The notes under the pieces: generated by a model
Seen by the model: the letters and a program-made list of their open reading frames with translations, nothing else
The model's database searches: none
What the model was told of the DNA's origin: nothing
Program-made: the position numbers and the translations under genes
Part shown: positions 16,370 through 25,177 of the stretch, piece by piece
How the letters are laid out: each line of letters begins with the position of its first letter
Position numbering within the stretch: position 1 is the stretch's first letter
Source: Planctomycetota bacterium
GTDB taxonomy: Bacteria; Planctomycetota; UBA1135; GCA-002686595
DNA: 44,507 bases
Assembly (NCBI GenBank): GCA_002686595.1
Contig: NYXZ01000123.1
Span: 1 to 44,507, forward strand
Reading direction: 5' to 3'

Positions 16370-17557
16370 ATGGCAAAGAAAAAGACAACGAAAAAGGCCG
16401 TGAAGAAAAAGGCCGCCTCCAAGCCCACCACGCGTAAGAAGCGCACGCTTTCAACGCTGGACACCAAGACCCTCGAACTCGTGGACAAGACCGCTGCGCG
16501 CATCCACAAGTCCATCCACCAGCGAGTGTTGCCGGAACTGAAGTTTCCGATCCGGTCGCTCTCAAATGTCAAATACGACAAGCGCATCGGCTACTTCCAG
16601 CTCGGCAAGGGCAACAAGGCCCGCGCTCTGTCCGTCAACACGGTCAAGAACTTCGCCCAGACCTTGCGCCTGATGTCCTTCTCAAAAGAGATGGTGGAGA
16701 ACGACGACTTCGCCACCAAGCGGGAGGCCTACTATGTCTCGAAGAACTGGAACGAGTGCAAGTTCAACGAGCAGACCGAGTCCGACACGGTTATGGACGA
16801 CATCGAGGCCCTGGCCTCTCTCGACGGCCTTGCCCGCGAGCAGTTGCGCTTCTTCCCGGAGGAACACGGCGGCAGCATCGCCGGCAATCTGACCGTCATC
16901 GATCGCGACTCTGAAACTGGCAAGCCCCTGCGCATCGACTGCACGGCCTTTGGCTCCGGTTCCTACTCCATCCCCCACTCGGTCGAGCACCTGAAGTTCG
17001 AGACCGACGCCAAGTTCATCCTGGCCATCGAAACCGGCGGTATGTTTCAGCGTTTGAACAACCACAAATTTTGGAAGAAGTCCAAGTGCATCCTGGTGGA
17101 GATGGCCGGTGTACCGACGCGCGCCACGCGCCGTTTCATCCGGCGTCTCTCGGACTCCAAGAAACTGCCCGTCTACTGCTTCGTGGACTGCGACCCCTAC
17201 GGCATTGCCAACATCTACCGCACGCTCAAGGTGGGCTCCGGAAACGCCGCCCATATCAACCGCTTCTTCTGCGTGCCCCGCGCCACCTTCCTGGGCGTCA
17301 CGCCCCAGGACATCATCGACTTCAAACTCCAGGACGCCACACACACGCTCCAGGCCGTGGACATCAAGCGCGCCAAGGACGCCCTCAAGAACGACCCCTT
17401 CTTCAAGACTCATGCACCCTGGACCAAGGCCATCAGACAACTGCTCAAGATGGGCGTGCGTGCCGAACAGCAGGCTCTGGCAAAATGGGGCCTCAACTTC
17501 GTCATCGACGAATACCTGCCCCGCAAGCTGAAAGCCAAGGCCAAGTTCCTGCCCTAG
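16370..17557 (+). CDS. top6A: DNA topoisomerase VI subunit A (Spo11-like)
   Basis: A 395-residue DNA-cleaving subunit. The winged-helix (CAP) domain carries TKREAYYVSKNW with tandem Tyr121/Tyr122, one of which forms the covalent DNA link (the second is the likelier). The Toprim domain has ILAIETGGMF with the catalytic Glu and VYCFVDCDPYGIAN with the DxD metal site. All catalytic residues are present. The N terminus, MAKKKTTKKAVKKKAASKPT, is a histone-H1-like basic tail of ~25 residues. The TAG stop lies inside the CTAG tip of a repeat element (17554-17629). Forms an operon with subunit B and acts in decatenation and relaxation of DNA; a gyrase is presumably elsewhere. Confidence 0.95.
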   Translation: MAKKKTTKKAVKKKAASKPTTRKKRTLSTLDTKTLELVDKTAARIHKSIHQRVLPELKFPIRSLSNVKYDKRIGYFQLGKGNKARALSVNTVKNFAQTLRLMSFSKEMVENDDFATKREAYYVSKNWNECKFNEQTESDTVMDDIEALASLDGLAREQLRFFPEEHGGSIAGNLTVIDRDSETGKPLRIDCTAFGSGSYSIPHSVEHLKFETDAKFILAIETGGMFQRLNNHKFWKKSKCILVEMAGVPTRATRRFIRRLSDSKKLPVYCFVDCDPYGIANIYRTLKVGSGNAAHINRFFCVPRATFLGVTPQDIIDFKLQDATHTLQAVDIKRAKDALKNDPFFKTHAPWTKAIRQLLKMGVRAEQQALAKWGLNFVIDEYLPRKLKAKAKFLP

Positions 17558-17629
17558 GAGTCCGCCGATAATCTCCCAACTACGGCGCCGCCATCGCCTC
17601 GCGGTGCGGTTTTTTCAACGGACTCTTGG
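17554..17629 (-). repeat. CTAG-tipped palindromic element, copy A
   Basis: A 76-base element whose left tip CTAGGAGTCCG supplies the top6A stop codon. Its right end, read on the minus strand, gives GAGTCCGTTGAAAAA and then CGCGAGGCGA, shared with copies at 22420 and 30676. The left 33 bases match the right end of copy B (reverse strand) at about 27 of 33 positions, including a shared ACTACGGC. A T6 run at 17610 after a GC-rich imperfect hairpin may make it act as a plus-strand terminator. Confidence 0.75.
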
Positions 17630-17882
17630 CGTCCCGGTGCCGGGCCCTTCTGAGGCAACGCCACCGCCTGGTTCCCCTGGGCCCCGCCGCGGCCCAGGCC
17701 AGGGCCCACCCCACGGCCCTCTCCCGAGCGGCAGAGTGTCAGAGTCAGTCAACTCTCGCTAGGATCCAGATCCCCAGAGACTCCCCAGCCACCCGTCAGG
17801 GAAATCTCCGCCATCCGCCCCGCGGTTGGACTGATATTCCACAATCTCGGGAACTACCCGGCCCCTCCGCGACACCTTCCCA
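17558..17882. other. Intergenic region before the sigma operon
   Basis: 325 bases. The first 72 belong to repeat copy A. The rest is GC-rich with no plausible gene; open frames here lack family resemblance and ribosome sites. It should carry the promoter of the ECF sigma operon, but I see no convincing box pair. Confidence 0.5.
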
Positions 17883-18527
17883 GTGAGCGAAACAAGCGAC
17901 AACCCCAACCACTCCGACGACGGACAAAACCCCCAGCACCTGGCCGACCTGGCCCTGGCGCAGCGGGTCCTGGCCGAGGCGGGCGCTTCAGCCGACGCGG
18001 CCGAGTCAAGCGGTGCCCTGGATGAGTTCGTGACCCGTATGGGTTGCGTACCACGCATCCTGGCCACGGTGAATGCCCGCCGCGGACGGCCACTCGGCCG
18101 CGATGAGTTGGCGGACCTCGCCCAGGACACGCTCATCCTGCTCTGGAAGAAACTTCACACCTTCGAGGGAAGGGCCACCCTGGAAACCTGGGCCTGGCGC
18201 TTCTGCTTCCTCGAGTTCTCCAATCGCGTGCGCAAAGTGGGCCGTCGCGGGCCGCTCCTGGAGGACCTGGGAAGCGAAGTCCCCCCGGAAGCGGTGGCCC
18301 CGACCACGACCCATCCAATGGAATACGAACCACTGTATCAGGGCCTGGAACGCCTCGGCGATCCGGAAGCCGAGATCATCCGCTTGAAGCACTTTGAAGA
18401 CCTGACCTTCGAGGAGCTGGCGGAGCGTCTCAACATCTCACCCAACACGGCCAAGACGCGCTATTACCGCGGCCTCGGCCGGCTGCGTGAGGATCTCGGC
18501 CCGCGCCTCGGGGAACTCGCATCATGA
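17883..18527 (+). CDS. ECF-type RNA polymerase sigma factor
   Basis: A 214-residue sigma-70-family protein with GTG start. Region 2 covers about residues 55-120, including ELADLAQDTLILLWKKLHTF and ATLETWAWRFCFLEFSNRVR, the core-binding and -10-recognition helices. Region 4 is at the C terminus: DPEAEIIRLKHFEDLTFEEL and NISPNTAKTRYYRGLGRLR, a helix-turn-helix for the -35 element. Regions 1 and 3 are absent, as usual for ECF factors. The N-terminal ~50 residues are acidic and low in complexity. The stop overlaps the anti-sigma start (ATGA). It presumably transcribes its own operon and envelope genes on release. Confidence 0.92.
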   Translation: MSETSDNPNHSDDGQNPQHLADLALAQRVLAEAGASADAAESSGALDEFVTRMGCVPRILATVNARRGRPLGRDELADLAQDTLILLWKKLHTFEGRATLETWAWRFCFLEFSNRVRKVGRRGPLLEDLGSEVPPEAVAPTTTHPMEYEPLYQGLERLGDPEAEIIRLKHFEDLTFEELAERLNISPNTAKTRYYRGLGRLREDLGPRLGELAS

Positions 18528-19234
18528 ACACCTCACACGAACAAGGTCACGAGGACATCCTCGAAGCCATCCTGGTGGGAGATCTCTCCCCCACTGCCCC
18601 CAGGGCCAAGACGCTTCTGGACAGCTGCGAGTTGTGCCGCCGACAGTTGGCCGAGCTCCAGGCCCTCGAAAGCCTCCTGCAACAGGCCGGCGCGGAAGAA
18701 CGGGCCACGCTGGCCGAAGCCGCGGAATGCAAGAATGCACCTGGCCTGGATTCAGTGGAATCCGTCCTACACTCCATGGCGGGCCAGCCCACGGCCATTC
18801 CCCAGCTGGTTCCCGCCCCCGAGCAGGGCGCCCGTCGCCCTAGCCCTTGGAGGCTCTTGGTCGGCCTGGCCGCCGCCGCGGCCCTGGTCCTAATGCTCAA
18901 CACGCTGCTGGGGCCCGGCCCGGAGGAGCCGCCCCTGTGGCTCGGTTCTGGCAACCTCGAACTCATCGCCCCCCTCGGCCCGCAGGCCAGTTCTCAGGCC
19001 ATTGAAGCCTTCGCATGGAACGGCCCCTTGCCCCCCGGCGGCTGGTTCGAGATAAGGGTACTGAACGGAGAGACCGTCGTCCTCGAGCGTCGTCTCTCTA
19101 CCAGCCCATGGACGCTCACCCCCAACGAACAACAAGAGCTCCCCGCCAGCTTCACCTGGGAGGTGCGCACCCTCGACGCCTCCGGTTCTCCCAGCGCCTC
19201 CGCCACAGGTCGCGCCGACTTCCCGCCGCACTGA
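18524..19234 (+). CDS. Membrane anti-sigma-like protein
   Basis: A 236-residue protein coupled to the ECF gene by ATGA. The cytosolic part has LLDSCELCRRQLAELQALE, which resembles the HxxxCxxC zinc-binding anti-sigma domain, but the His place is Leu, so zinc ligation is altered. One membrane helix, WRLLVGLAAAAALVLMLNTL, spans about residues 108-128. The outer ~105 residues form a beta-rich domain (WFEIRVLNGETVVLERRLST, FTWEVRTLDASG) of a type seen after anti-sigma domains. It should hold the sigma factor until an envelope signal arrives. The CHAT gene overlaps its 3' end in another frame. Confidence 0.8.
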   Translation: MNTSHEQGHEDILEAILVGDLSPTAPRAKTLLDSCELCRRQLAELQALESLLQQAGAEERATLAEAAECKNAPGLDSVESVLHSMAGQPTAIPQLVPAPEQGARRPSPWRLLVGLAAAAALVLMLNTLLGPGPEEPPLWLGSGNLELIAPLGPQASSQAIEAFAWNGPLPPGGWFEIRVLNGETVVLERRLSTSPWTLTPNEQQELPASFTWEVRTLDASGSPSASATGRADFPPH

Positions 19235-22233
19235 TTCTGCCGGCGCTCCTGTGCGCGCCGTTTTGCGAGGCTGCCAGCGCCAGCACCCGTGGCGCCTATC
19301 TCGCCCAGGCATCAGACTCCAAATCAGGGGATGATGCCGCGTCCGAGGAACAGGCACCTGCTCAGCTCCCCGCCCCGACCACCACCGCTCCCTGGGAAAA
19401 GCGCGTGCGTGCCCTCGGCCCCCGAGCCCAGGCAGGAGATCCCCAGGCCATCGCAGCCCTCCACCAAACGCTCAAGGAGCTGCGCTCATTCATCGCGCAA
19501 TCCACGCAACTCCAGAGCGACAACACCGCCCTCGCCGACGCTCGGTACTCACTCGTCCTCGCCGCCGTGGACCTGGCGGCCCAACCCGCGGGCCGCCGCC
19601 CACCGGACCTCGTGCCATTCGAGCTGCTGGAGGAGGCGCGCCTCGCCGCTGTAGCCTTTGGCGATGCGGAGGTCGCCGCCAATGTGGCCTGGCGCACGGC
19701 CCTGGCCCTGCGCGACGCCCACGAATTGTCCCGCTCCCGCGCGGTCCTGGAAAGTGCCCTGGAAGAGCTGGACGCCCCCGGCATGGCGCCCTGGTTGCTC
19801 GTCACCCAAGCCACACTCGCCCGCCAGCGAGGGGACTGGCAGCGGGCCTTGGACATCTTGTCAGTGGCGGAGGCCGGCCTGCTGGACGAGAGCCACTCCT
19901 TCACAAGCCACCGCTACACGCGCTGCGCCCTGGTCGGCCTGCGCGGTCAGATCCACATAGACCTGGGCCTGGTGGGACGCGCCGCCCTGGACTTGGCGCA
20001 GGAGAAGGAGCTCGCCCTTGAACTCGGTGACTTGGATGGCTGGATCGCTTCGCTCATTCGCCGGGCCAACCTGCACCTGGCTCGAGAAGACTACGAGGGC
20101 CTTGCCCGTTCAGTGGAAGAGTCCCTGGCCTCCGAAGATTTGTTTGGCGGGCATCCAGGGGAACGGGCCCAGCTTCTGGTGCGCCTGGGCATTGCGCGTT
20201 CGGAACAGGAACGCGCCGATCCGTCCCGCCCACGCCTGGCCAGCGGCATCTTCCATCAAGCTCTGGCCGACAAGTCCCTGCGCCCCGGCGAACGCCTGAC
20301 GGCAGAACTGTTCCTGGGTGATGTGCTCTTGCGCGAGCGCGCCCTGGACGAAGCCGCCACCGTCTTGGACAGCGCCCGCAAACGATTGCTCGCTTGGAAC
20401 GCCAACGATCAACTGCGTGCCCCGGCACCAGAAGCCGCCAGCCTGGCCACCCTCTCAGCGCGCCTGGCGGTCCTGCGTGTAGCAGGCAAGGAGGAGCTCG
20501 CCCGGCAACTAACTGAGTTGCGTCACGCCCACGGCATCTTCCTCGAACACTGGAACTCGACCCCCCTGCGCCCCGCGGGCATCGGGTTTCTGCACTACGG
20601 CGGCCGCCGCGCAGTGCTCTCGGAGTTGATATCACTGACCTTGCTGGTCGAAGGGCTGGATCCCGGCGTGGACCACATCCTAGAACACCTGATGGAGGCC
20701 CAGGCCCTTGGATCAGTGAGCCGTCGCCTGGGCATTCCCACAGGATCCGTGGACGCGGTGCGCGAAAAACTAATCCCCCCAGGCGGCGGTCTCTTGATCT
20801 ACCTCTCGGGACCTGATCGCTCGCACCTCATCGCCCTGGATGCCGCCGGCAGCCTCTACCGCGAGCTACTCCCAGCCCGCGAACTCGAACGGTTGCGCGC
20901 CGACTTCGTCACGACGGTAACGCTACCACCCTCCGTGCCCTCCACCGATCGACTTTACACGACCCGGGCCGCGCGTTTGACAACCACCGGCCGCGCTCTC
21001 TCGAGAGCTCTCCTGCCTGAGGACATCATGCGTCGCGTCGCGGGCTGGGGACCGCTAACCGTAGTCGGCATCGACACCCTCGGCTATCTACCCTTCGAGG
21101 CCCTTCCGATTATGGACGATGTGGCCCTGCTGGGTGACCGCCACCCCATCGCCTACACGCCCACTCTACCCCTGGGACTGTACCTGGCCGACAAGGCAAC
21201 GGCCCAGGCCCGCGCCGAATCGAAAGCACCCAGTGGGCAAGCAAAGGGGAGCGCCCCCAACGCTCCGAGCCTCACCGTACTGGTTGCCTCCGATCCAGGT
21301 ATCGAGGCCCGTGAGCGCTGGCCCCATCTCGTCCCCTTGCCTTTTGGCGCGGCCGAACGCACCCAACTCAAAGCCAACTGGAAATCCGGTGGCGTCTCCT
21401 TTGTCGAAGGCCCACGCGTATGGGAGTTCTTCCCCCACTCCAACGCCGACACCGATGCAGCCCTCCAGAGTGAGGAGCTTCACTCCGCCCCCGAGAGCGC
21501 CAACCTGCGCGTGCTGGAGATTCTGGCCCACGGCGTGTACGACCCGCAGCGCGAGCGTCCGGCTGGCTTGGCCCTAGGCCCCCGCTATCCGACATCCGCA
21601 CCGACGGAGGATACGGGCACCGGCGCGCAAAGCCCCCGCCCAAACTCAACCGGCGAACAAACCGCAACCGAACTCACCAGCGTCTCCGGCGACCGCGCCG
21701 AGGACCAGATGTTCCTGTGGTGCGAAGGCGTGGAATCATCTCCCAGCGCTGAACTCGTCATCCTCGCAGCCTGCGGCACAGGCCGTGGCCCCCTGCGGCG
21801 CGGCGACGACGGTGCCGCCAACCTAGGCGGCGCCTTCCTGTCCGCCGGGGCCCGAGATGTGATCCTGTCCCCAGCACGCCTCGAATACCGCTCGACGCTA
21901 CGCCTCTTGGAGCTTCTCCACGACCGCTTGACGCGCGCCGGCGAATCCCCGGCGACGGCCCTCTACACCGCCCGGCGGCTGGCCGTGGCCCAGGGCCTCG
22001 ACCCAGATCCCTTCCACCGCTCCCTGCTACATGTCACCGGCCTGGGCCATCGCCCGCTTGTATCAGGCGGCCAACGCGGCCAGCTCCTCGACGGAGGCCT
22101 GCATCCCTGGGAAGGCAAGAACGGCGGCATCCCGGTTCCGGACAAGCCAATGGCACGCTTGGTGGTCGCGGCGGGAGTTCTGTTGATGGTGGCGTTTGTT
22201 ATATGCGGCTTGCGGAGCCGGAGACGCGGCTAG
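19108..22233 (+). CDS. Exported TPR-CHAT domain protein with C-terminal membrane anchor
   Basis: A protein of about 1041 residues. A signal-peptide-like stretch LPAALILPALLCAPFCEAAS precedes ~500 residues of TPR-like helix pairs (for example RGDWQRALDILSVAEAGLLD). The C-terminal third is a CHAT peptidase domain: ILAHGVYD with His808 and LVILAACGTGRG with Cys889, then GGAFLSAGARDVILSPARLE. A final helix LVVAAGVLLMVAFVICGL and RSRRRG form a membrane anchor. The start is uncertain: ATG 19108 overlaps the anti-sigma gene, ATG 19015 is further up, and a CTG at 19231 next to the signal peptide is attractive. Catalytic residues are intact. As third gene of the operon, it is probably an envelope protease or sensor acting with the sigma system. 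Confidence 0.85.
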   Translation: MDAHPQRTTRAPRQLHLGGAHPRRLRFSQRLRHRSRRLPAALILPALLCAPFCEAASASTRGAYLAQASDSKSGDDAASEEQAPAQLPAPTTTAPWEKRVRALGPRAQAGDPQAIAALHQTLKELRSFIAQSTQLQSDNTALADARYSLVLAAVDLAAQPAGRRPPDLVPFELLEEARLAAVAFGDAEVAANVAWRTALALRDAHELSRSRAVLESALEELDAPGMAPWLLVTQATLARQRGDWQRALDILSVAEAGLLDESHSFTSHRYTRCALVGLRGQIHIDLGLVGRAALDLAQEKELALELGDLDGWIASLIRRANLHLAREDYEGLARSVEESLASEDLFGGHPGERAQLLVRLGIARSEQERADPSRPRLASGIFHQALADKSLRPGERLTAELFLGDVLLRERALDEAATVLDSARKRLLAWNANDQLRAPAPEAASLATLSARLAVLRVAGKEELARQLTELRHAHGIFLEHWNSTPLRPAGIGFLHYGGRRAVLSELISLTLLVEGLDPGVDHILEHLMEAQALGSVSRRLGIPTGSVDAVREKLIPPGGGLLIYLSGPDRSHLIALDAAGSLYRELLPARELERLRADFVTTVTLPPSVPSTDRLYTTRAARLTTTGRALSRALLPEDIMRRVAGWGPLTVVGIDTLGYLPFEALPIMDDVALLGDRHPIAYTPTLPLGLYLADKATAQARAESKAPSGQAKGSAPNAPSLTVLVASDPGIEARERWPHLVPLPFGAAERTQLKANWKSGGVSFVEGPRVWEFFPHSNADTDAALQSEELHSAPESANLRVLEILAHGVYDPQRERPAGLALGPRYPTSAPTEDTGTGAQSPRPNSTGEQTATELTSVSGDRAEDQMFLWCEGVESSPSAELVILAACGTGRGPLRRGDDGAANLGGAFLSAGARDVILSPARLEYRSTLRLLELLHDRLTRAGESPATALYTARRLAVAQGLDPDPFHRSLLHVTGLGHRPLVSGGQRGQLLDGGLHPWEGKNGGIPVPDKPMARLVVAAGVLLMVAFVICGLRSRRRG

Positions 22234-22419
22234 CTGGGTGTTGCGCGGGGAGCTGGGTTAGGCCGGCAATGCCACCACCACCCCCACCCTCCCTGGGAAG
22301 TACCCCCAAGACCCCTTTGGCCGCTATCAGGTCGCCGACAAACCCTGAAAAAGTACTGTAGCAGTTCGCAGCGAGACATGGCTCATGGCCCTGCCGTCAC
22401 ATCACGTCTCCGTTGCGCT

Positions 22420-22489
22420 CTGGCGGTCCGTTGAAAAAGTCCCGTCGCGAGGCGAAGCCGTAGTCGGGCGTTTGTCAACGGACTCCTAG
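22420..22489 (+). repeat. CTAG-tipped palindromic element, copy B
   Basis: A 70-base element between the CHAT and FG-GAP genes (the 281-base gap 22234-22514). GTCCGTTGAAAAA at 22426 is the inverse of TTTGTCAACGGAC ending at 22483 (12 of 13). The right tip is CTCCTAG; the left tip is decayed to CTGGCGG. The inner CGTCGCGAGGCGAAGCC is shared with copies A and C. The ends could fold into a hairpin. Confidence 0.75.
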
Positions 22490-22514
22490 GGCGCAAGCCA
22501 AAGTGCGCTCTGCC

Positions 22515-24227
22515 CTACCCCCCAACGCCGCCGCGCGGCACATCGCCCTCCTTGAAGGGCGTAACCTTTGGCATCGGGACAAACCCCCCAGGTGTCTGTG
22601 GATCATCCAAGCTACCCCAGCCCGCGCCTATCAGCGGCACCAGCAGGGAATTGCCCGCATCGGGGTCGCGCCCAAGGGAGTTGCGCGTCACTTCATCCAT
22701 CGTAAAGGCCGCCGTGTAAACAGATGACACCGGAGTGGCAACTCCCGCTGAGTCCACATCGACGATGCGGGCTTGGATGTGGTAGATCGTGTCGAAGTTG
22801 GGAATCGACTCTGGGATTGGAATCAGGAATGATGGCGGCATGGTTGTCATCATGGGGATCACGCCATTCAACATCGCATCCCGCGTCGTGTAGTAGTTGG
22901 CGGAACGCTGGGTCCACACAACAACCTCCATGTCATCCACGCCCAGGGGCAGGACCGTGGGAGCCAGCAGCTGGATATACAGGTCCCCGCTGGGAGCTCC
23001 CATGGGCAGACGAAACTCCACCGCGCTCACTTTCAAAGCAATATCGCTCTGTGATCCCGCATTATTGCGCACGATGCGGATCTCGTTTGCATCAAGGAGA
23101 GGCAGCAGAAGATCCACATCCTTGTCACCATTAAGGTCGACAAGCAAGGGATCAGGGCGGGGAAGCGTCGGGGGCATGGGTGAATCGAGCACAGGAAACT
23201 CCATGTGGCAACAGGCCTGCAGGCTGAATGTTGGTGGAGCCGGTAGGATGAAATCCCACGCATTGCGCAAGAGAAGCGGATCGTGCTGATCCTCCAACAA
23301 CAGAACCACCTCATCTCCCCCAACCCTGTCCCAATTCCCCGTGGTCATGCTGCTCGCACGGTTATGCAGGAGGTCAAGGGGTTGTTCCACGCCGGTAATG
23401 TCCGCCACATACAAGACATCAGAGGCCAACTGGCGCTCAATCCACAGCAGGCGATCTCTGATGCGGTCCTTGCGTCGCAGGGCTGCCACGCCGAGAACGG
23501 GGCCCATGAGCGGCGCCTGGAATAACACCGATCCTGAGATGGTCATGACCTCCAGGTGGGTGGGCGTCACGAGGGCCACTTCCATGGTGCCGTTCCCGTT
23601 CCAGTCCACACTGTCTCCATATTCCATTGGAAGTGAAAACGAAAGGGAGGGTCCAGCCACAAGGCCCAGGGGTCCGGTGCCCGCGACGCGCCAACTACGC
23701 AGGCTGAGACCGTCGCCTTCGAGGGCCACCAGATCGAGGTTCTCATCGCCGTTGACAAGAGCCGTGTCCAAATGGGCAAAACCGCCGGAGTTGGAGGTAG
23801 CTATGAAAATGCTTTGAAACTCGTCGCGGGCTGCCGACCAAAACCACAGGTCCAGGCTCGCACCATTGGCCACGACGATGCCCGCGTTTCCATTCAGCCC
23901 CGTGCCAGGCAATACGACAAAATCATCAGCCGCCGTGGGCAACTCGGCCATGGCCCTGTACATGTCGGGGGCCGGCAATACGACCACCACTGCTCCGTCC
24001 AAAACCACCCCGTCATTGAATCCATCACCGGTGATGTCTCCAGCCCCAGTCCTGCCGATGGGACCGCCCCCTCCAAATGACCCCGGCCCACTGTAGGCCG
24101 GCCAATCCAGGGAGTGCTGCGGCCCGTAGTAGTACCCGTCCCAATTCTGAGCTGGCCCCCCGGATGCGGTAGCACGCAGGATCATGGCAAAGGCAAACAG
24201 AACAAGGACTCGGTGCATCAAAGTCAT
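22515..24227 (-). CDS. Secreted FG-GAP/VCBS-repeat protein
   Basis: A 570-residue exported protein with signal peptide MTLMHRVLVLFAFAMILRATA. The body carries calcium-binding-like FG-GAP/VCBS repeats of a beta-propeller: GAGDITGDGFNDGVVLDG, VNGDENLDLVALEGDG, SVDWNGNGTMEVALV and LVDLNGDKDVDLLLP. The last ~150 residues form a beta-sandwich-like tail with no recognised motif. No PEP-CTERM or other sorting tail is visible. Such proteins are common, abundant surface or secreted proteins in planctomycetes and relatives. Start may be Met1 (24227) or Met4 (24218). It diverges from the DUF6919-like gene. Ligand unknown. Confidence 0.85.
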   Translation of the reverse strand: MTLMHRVLVLFAFAMILRATASGGPAQNWDGYYYGPQHSLDWPAYSGPGSFGGGGPIGRTGAGDITGDGFNDGVVLDGAVVVVLPAPDMYRAMAELPTAADDFVVLPGTGLNGNAGIVVANGASLDLWFWSAARDEFQSIFIATSNSGGFAHLDTALVNGDENLDLVALEGDGLSLRSWRVAGTGPLGLVAGPSLSFSLPMEYGDSVDWNGNGTMEVALVTPTHLEVMTISGSVLFQAPLMGPVLGVAALRRKDRIRDRLLWIERQLASDVLYVADITGVEQPLDLLHNRASSMTTGNWDRVGGDEVVLLLEDQHDPLLLRNAWDFILPAPPTFSLQACCHMEFPVLDSPMPPTLPRPDPLLVDLNGDKDVDLLLPLLDANEIRIVRNNAGSQSDIALKVSAVEFRLPMGAPSGDLYIQLLAPTVLPLGVDDMEVVVWTQRSANYYTTRDAMLNGVIPMMTTMPPSFLIPIPESIPNFDTIYHIQARIVDVDSAGVATPVSSVYTAAFTMDEVTRNSLGRDPDAGNSLLVPLIGAGWGSLDDPQTPGGFVPMPKVTPFKEGDVPRGGVGG

Positions 24228-24310
24228 CGGGGAACAAATCGGGAAGAGATCCTCTAGAACCCGATCCTACAACGGTATTGGTGTTTGGGGAGTCGTCCTG
24301 GTTCCGCACA

Positions 24311-25021
24311 ATGACGCAAAGTAGCAAGAATGCCGGCCTAGCTGTTCTACCGGCGGCCACGGAGCCCCAAAATGGCTCCATGGCTGCCACAGACTGGTCC
24401 ACCGCTGCTTCATTCGAGGACCTGTGCCTGCTGACGGCCCACTTCCTGGGGGGCACCTTGGGCACTTTCCCAGGTTGGCTGGCCTCCTACCTCGATGGAG
24501 AGACAGAGGAGCTGGCACCAGTTCTCACAGCTCTGAACCTGGGCGGGTTCCTGACCGTGGCCTCGCAGCAGGGTCACCCACCGACGAATGAGCCAGACGG
24601 CCACCGTCGAGCCCGACGCACCTTCGTCATGGGATTCGCCTCCCCCGCCAGCGCCGCGCACCTGGCGGGGCTAGCATCCAGCACAGAAGGCGATCTCCGC
24701 CTGGATGTTTTCTCCCCGACCACAGCCCCCGACCCTGGCTCAACCCCATGCTCTGAGACCATGCCCGGGGACTTGCAAACCTCCGGCCGCGGTGAAGCTG
24801 AAACCTCTGTCCTGCCCGTGGGATTGTTGGACGGAGAGCCCTTCCTCATCGCCGGTCATGATGCCGCCACTAGGGAGCTGGAGATCTTCTCCGAGTACTG
24901 CCAAGCCGAAGCCATCGCCGCCCTGGCCCGCTGCTCGTGGATCAGCGCCGTGGACCTGGCTTGGGCGCGACGCCCTCTCTTGTGGGACACCCTCAGAAAC
25001 GCCCTCGCCCCAACGAACTGA
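24311..25021 (+). CDS. DUF6919-like protein
   Basis: A 236-residue protein starting at ATG 24311 (a TTG at 24278 could add 11 residues). The N-terminal half reads ATDWSTAASFEDLCLLTAHF, then GTFPGWL, ETEELAPVLTALNLGGFLTV and ASQQG. This pattern resembles DUF6919 proteins, which I recall mainly from actinobacteria. In them an ETxxLxPxLxxxNxxGFxTxxSQ core is conserved. The C-terminal half is less typical. No signal peptide, membrane helix or known catalytic motif is visible. Function unknown. It stands alone between the FG-GAP gene and the MauE-like gene. Confidence 0.65.
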   Translation: MTQSSKNAGLAVLPAATEPQNGSMAATDWSTAASFEDLCLLTAHFLGGTLGTFPGWLASYLDGETEELAPVLTALNLGGFLTVASQQGHPPTNEPDGHRRARRTFVMGFASPASAAHLAGLASSTEGDLRLDVFSPTTAPDPGSTPCSETMPGDLQTSGRGEAETSVLPVGLLDGEPFLIAGHDAATRELEIFSEYCQAEAIAALARCSWISAVDLAWARRPLLWDTLRNALAPTN

Positions 25022-25177
25022 GATAACCCGCCCCCTCGACGCCTGACCGGACGAATCCAAACCGAGGTGCCCTCACAACCTGGCTGCGTGCCATGATTAG
25101 CAGCAGCAGAAGGCCGGAGATCGCGGTCCCGAACCGATGATTTCTCACGGCCCCCGCTCCAAGAGCGTAAATCCCCC

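Noticed and set aside
14642-17557. Topoisomerase VI as a sign of archaeal contamination
   Set aside because: Flanking genes, codon use and the shared repeat element fit the rest of the window.
19108-22233. CHAT protein as part of a gasdermin or type III CRISPR defence system
   Set aside because: No gasdermin, Cas or nuclease gene is adjacent, the protein carries export and membrane signals, and it is coupled to an ECF sigma operon.
22234-22419. Shared C-rich motif between 22280-22335 and 26180-26245
   Set aside because: Similarity (CCCCCACCCTCCC and CAGGTCGCC) is short and in low-complexity sequence; not enough to call a repeat.
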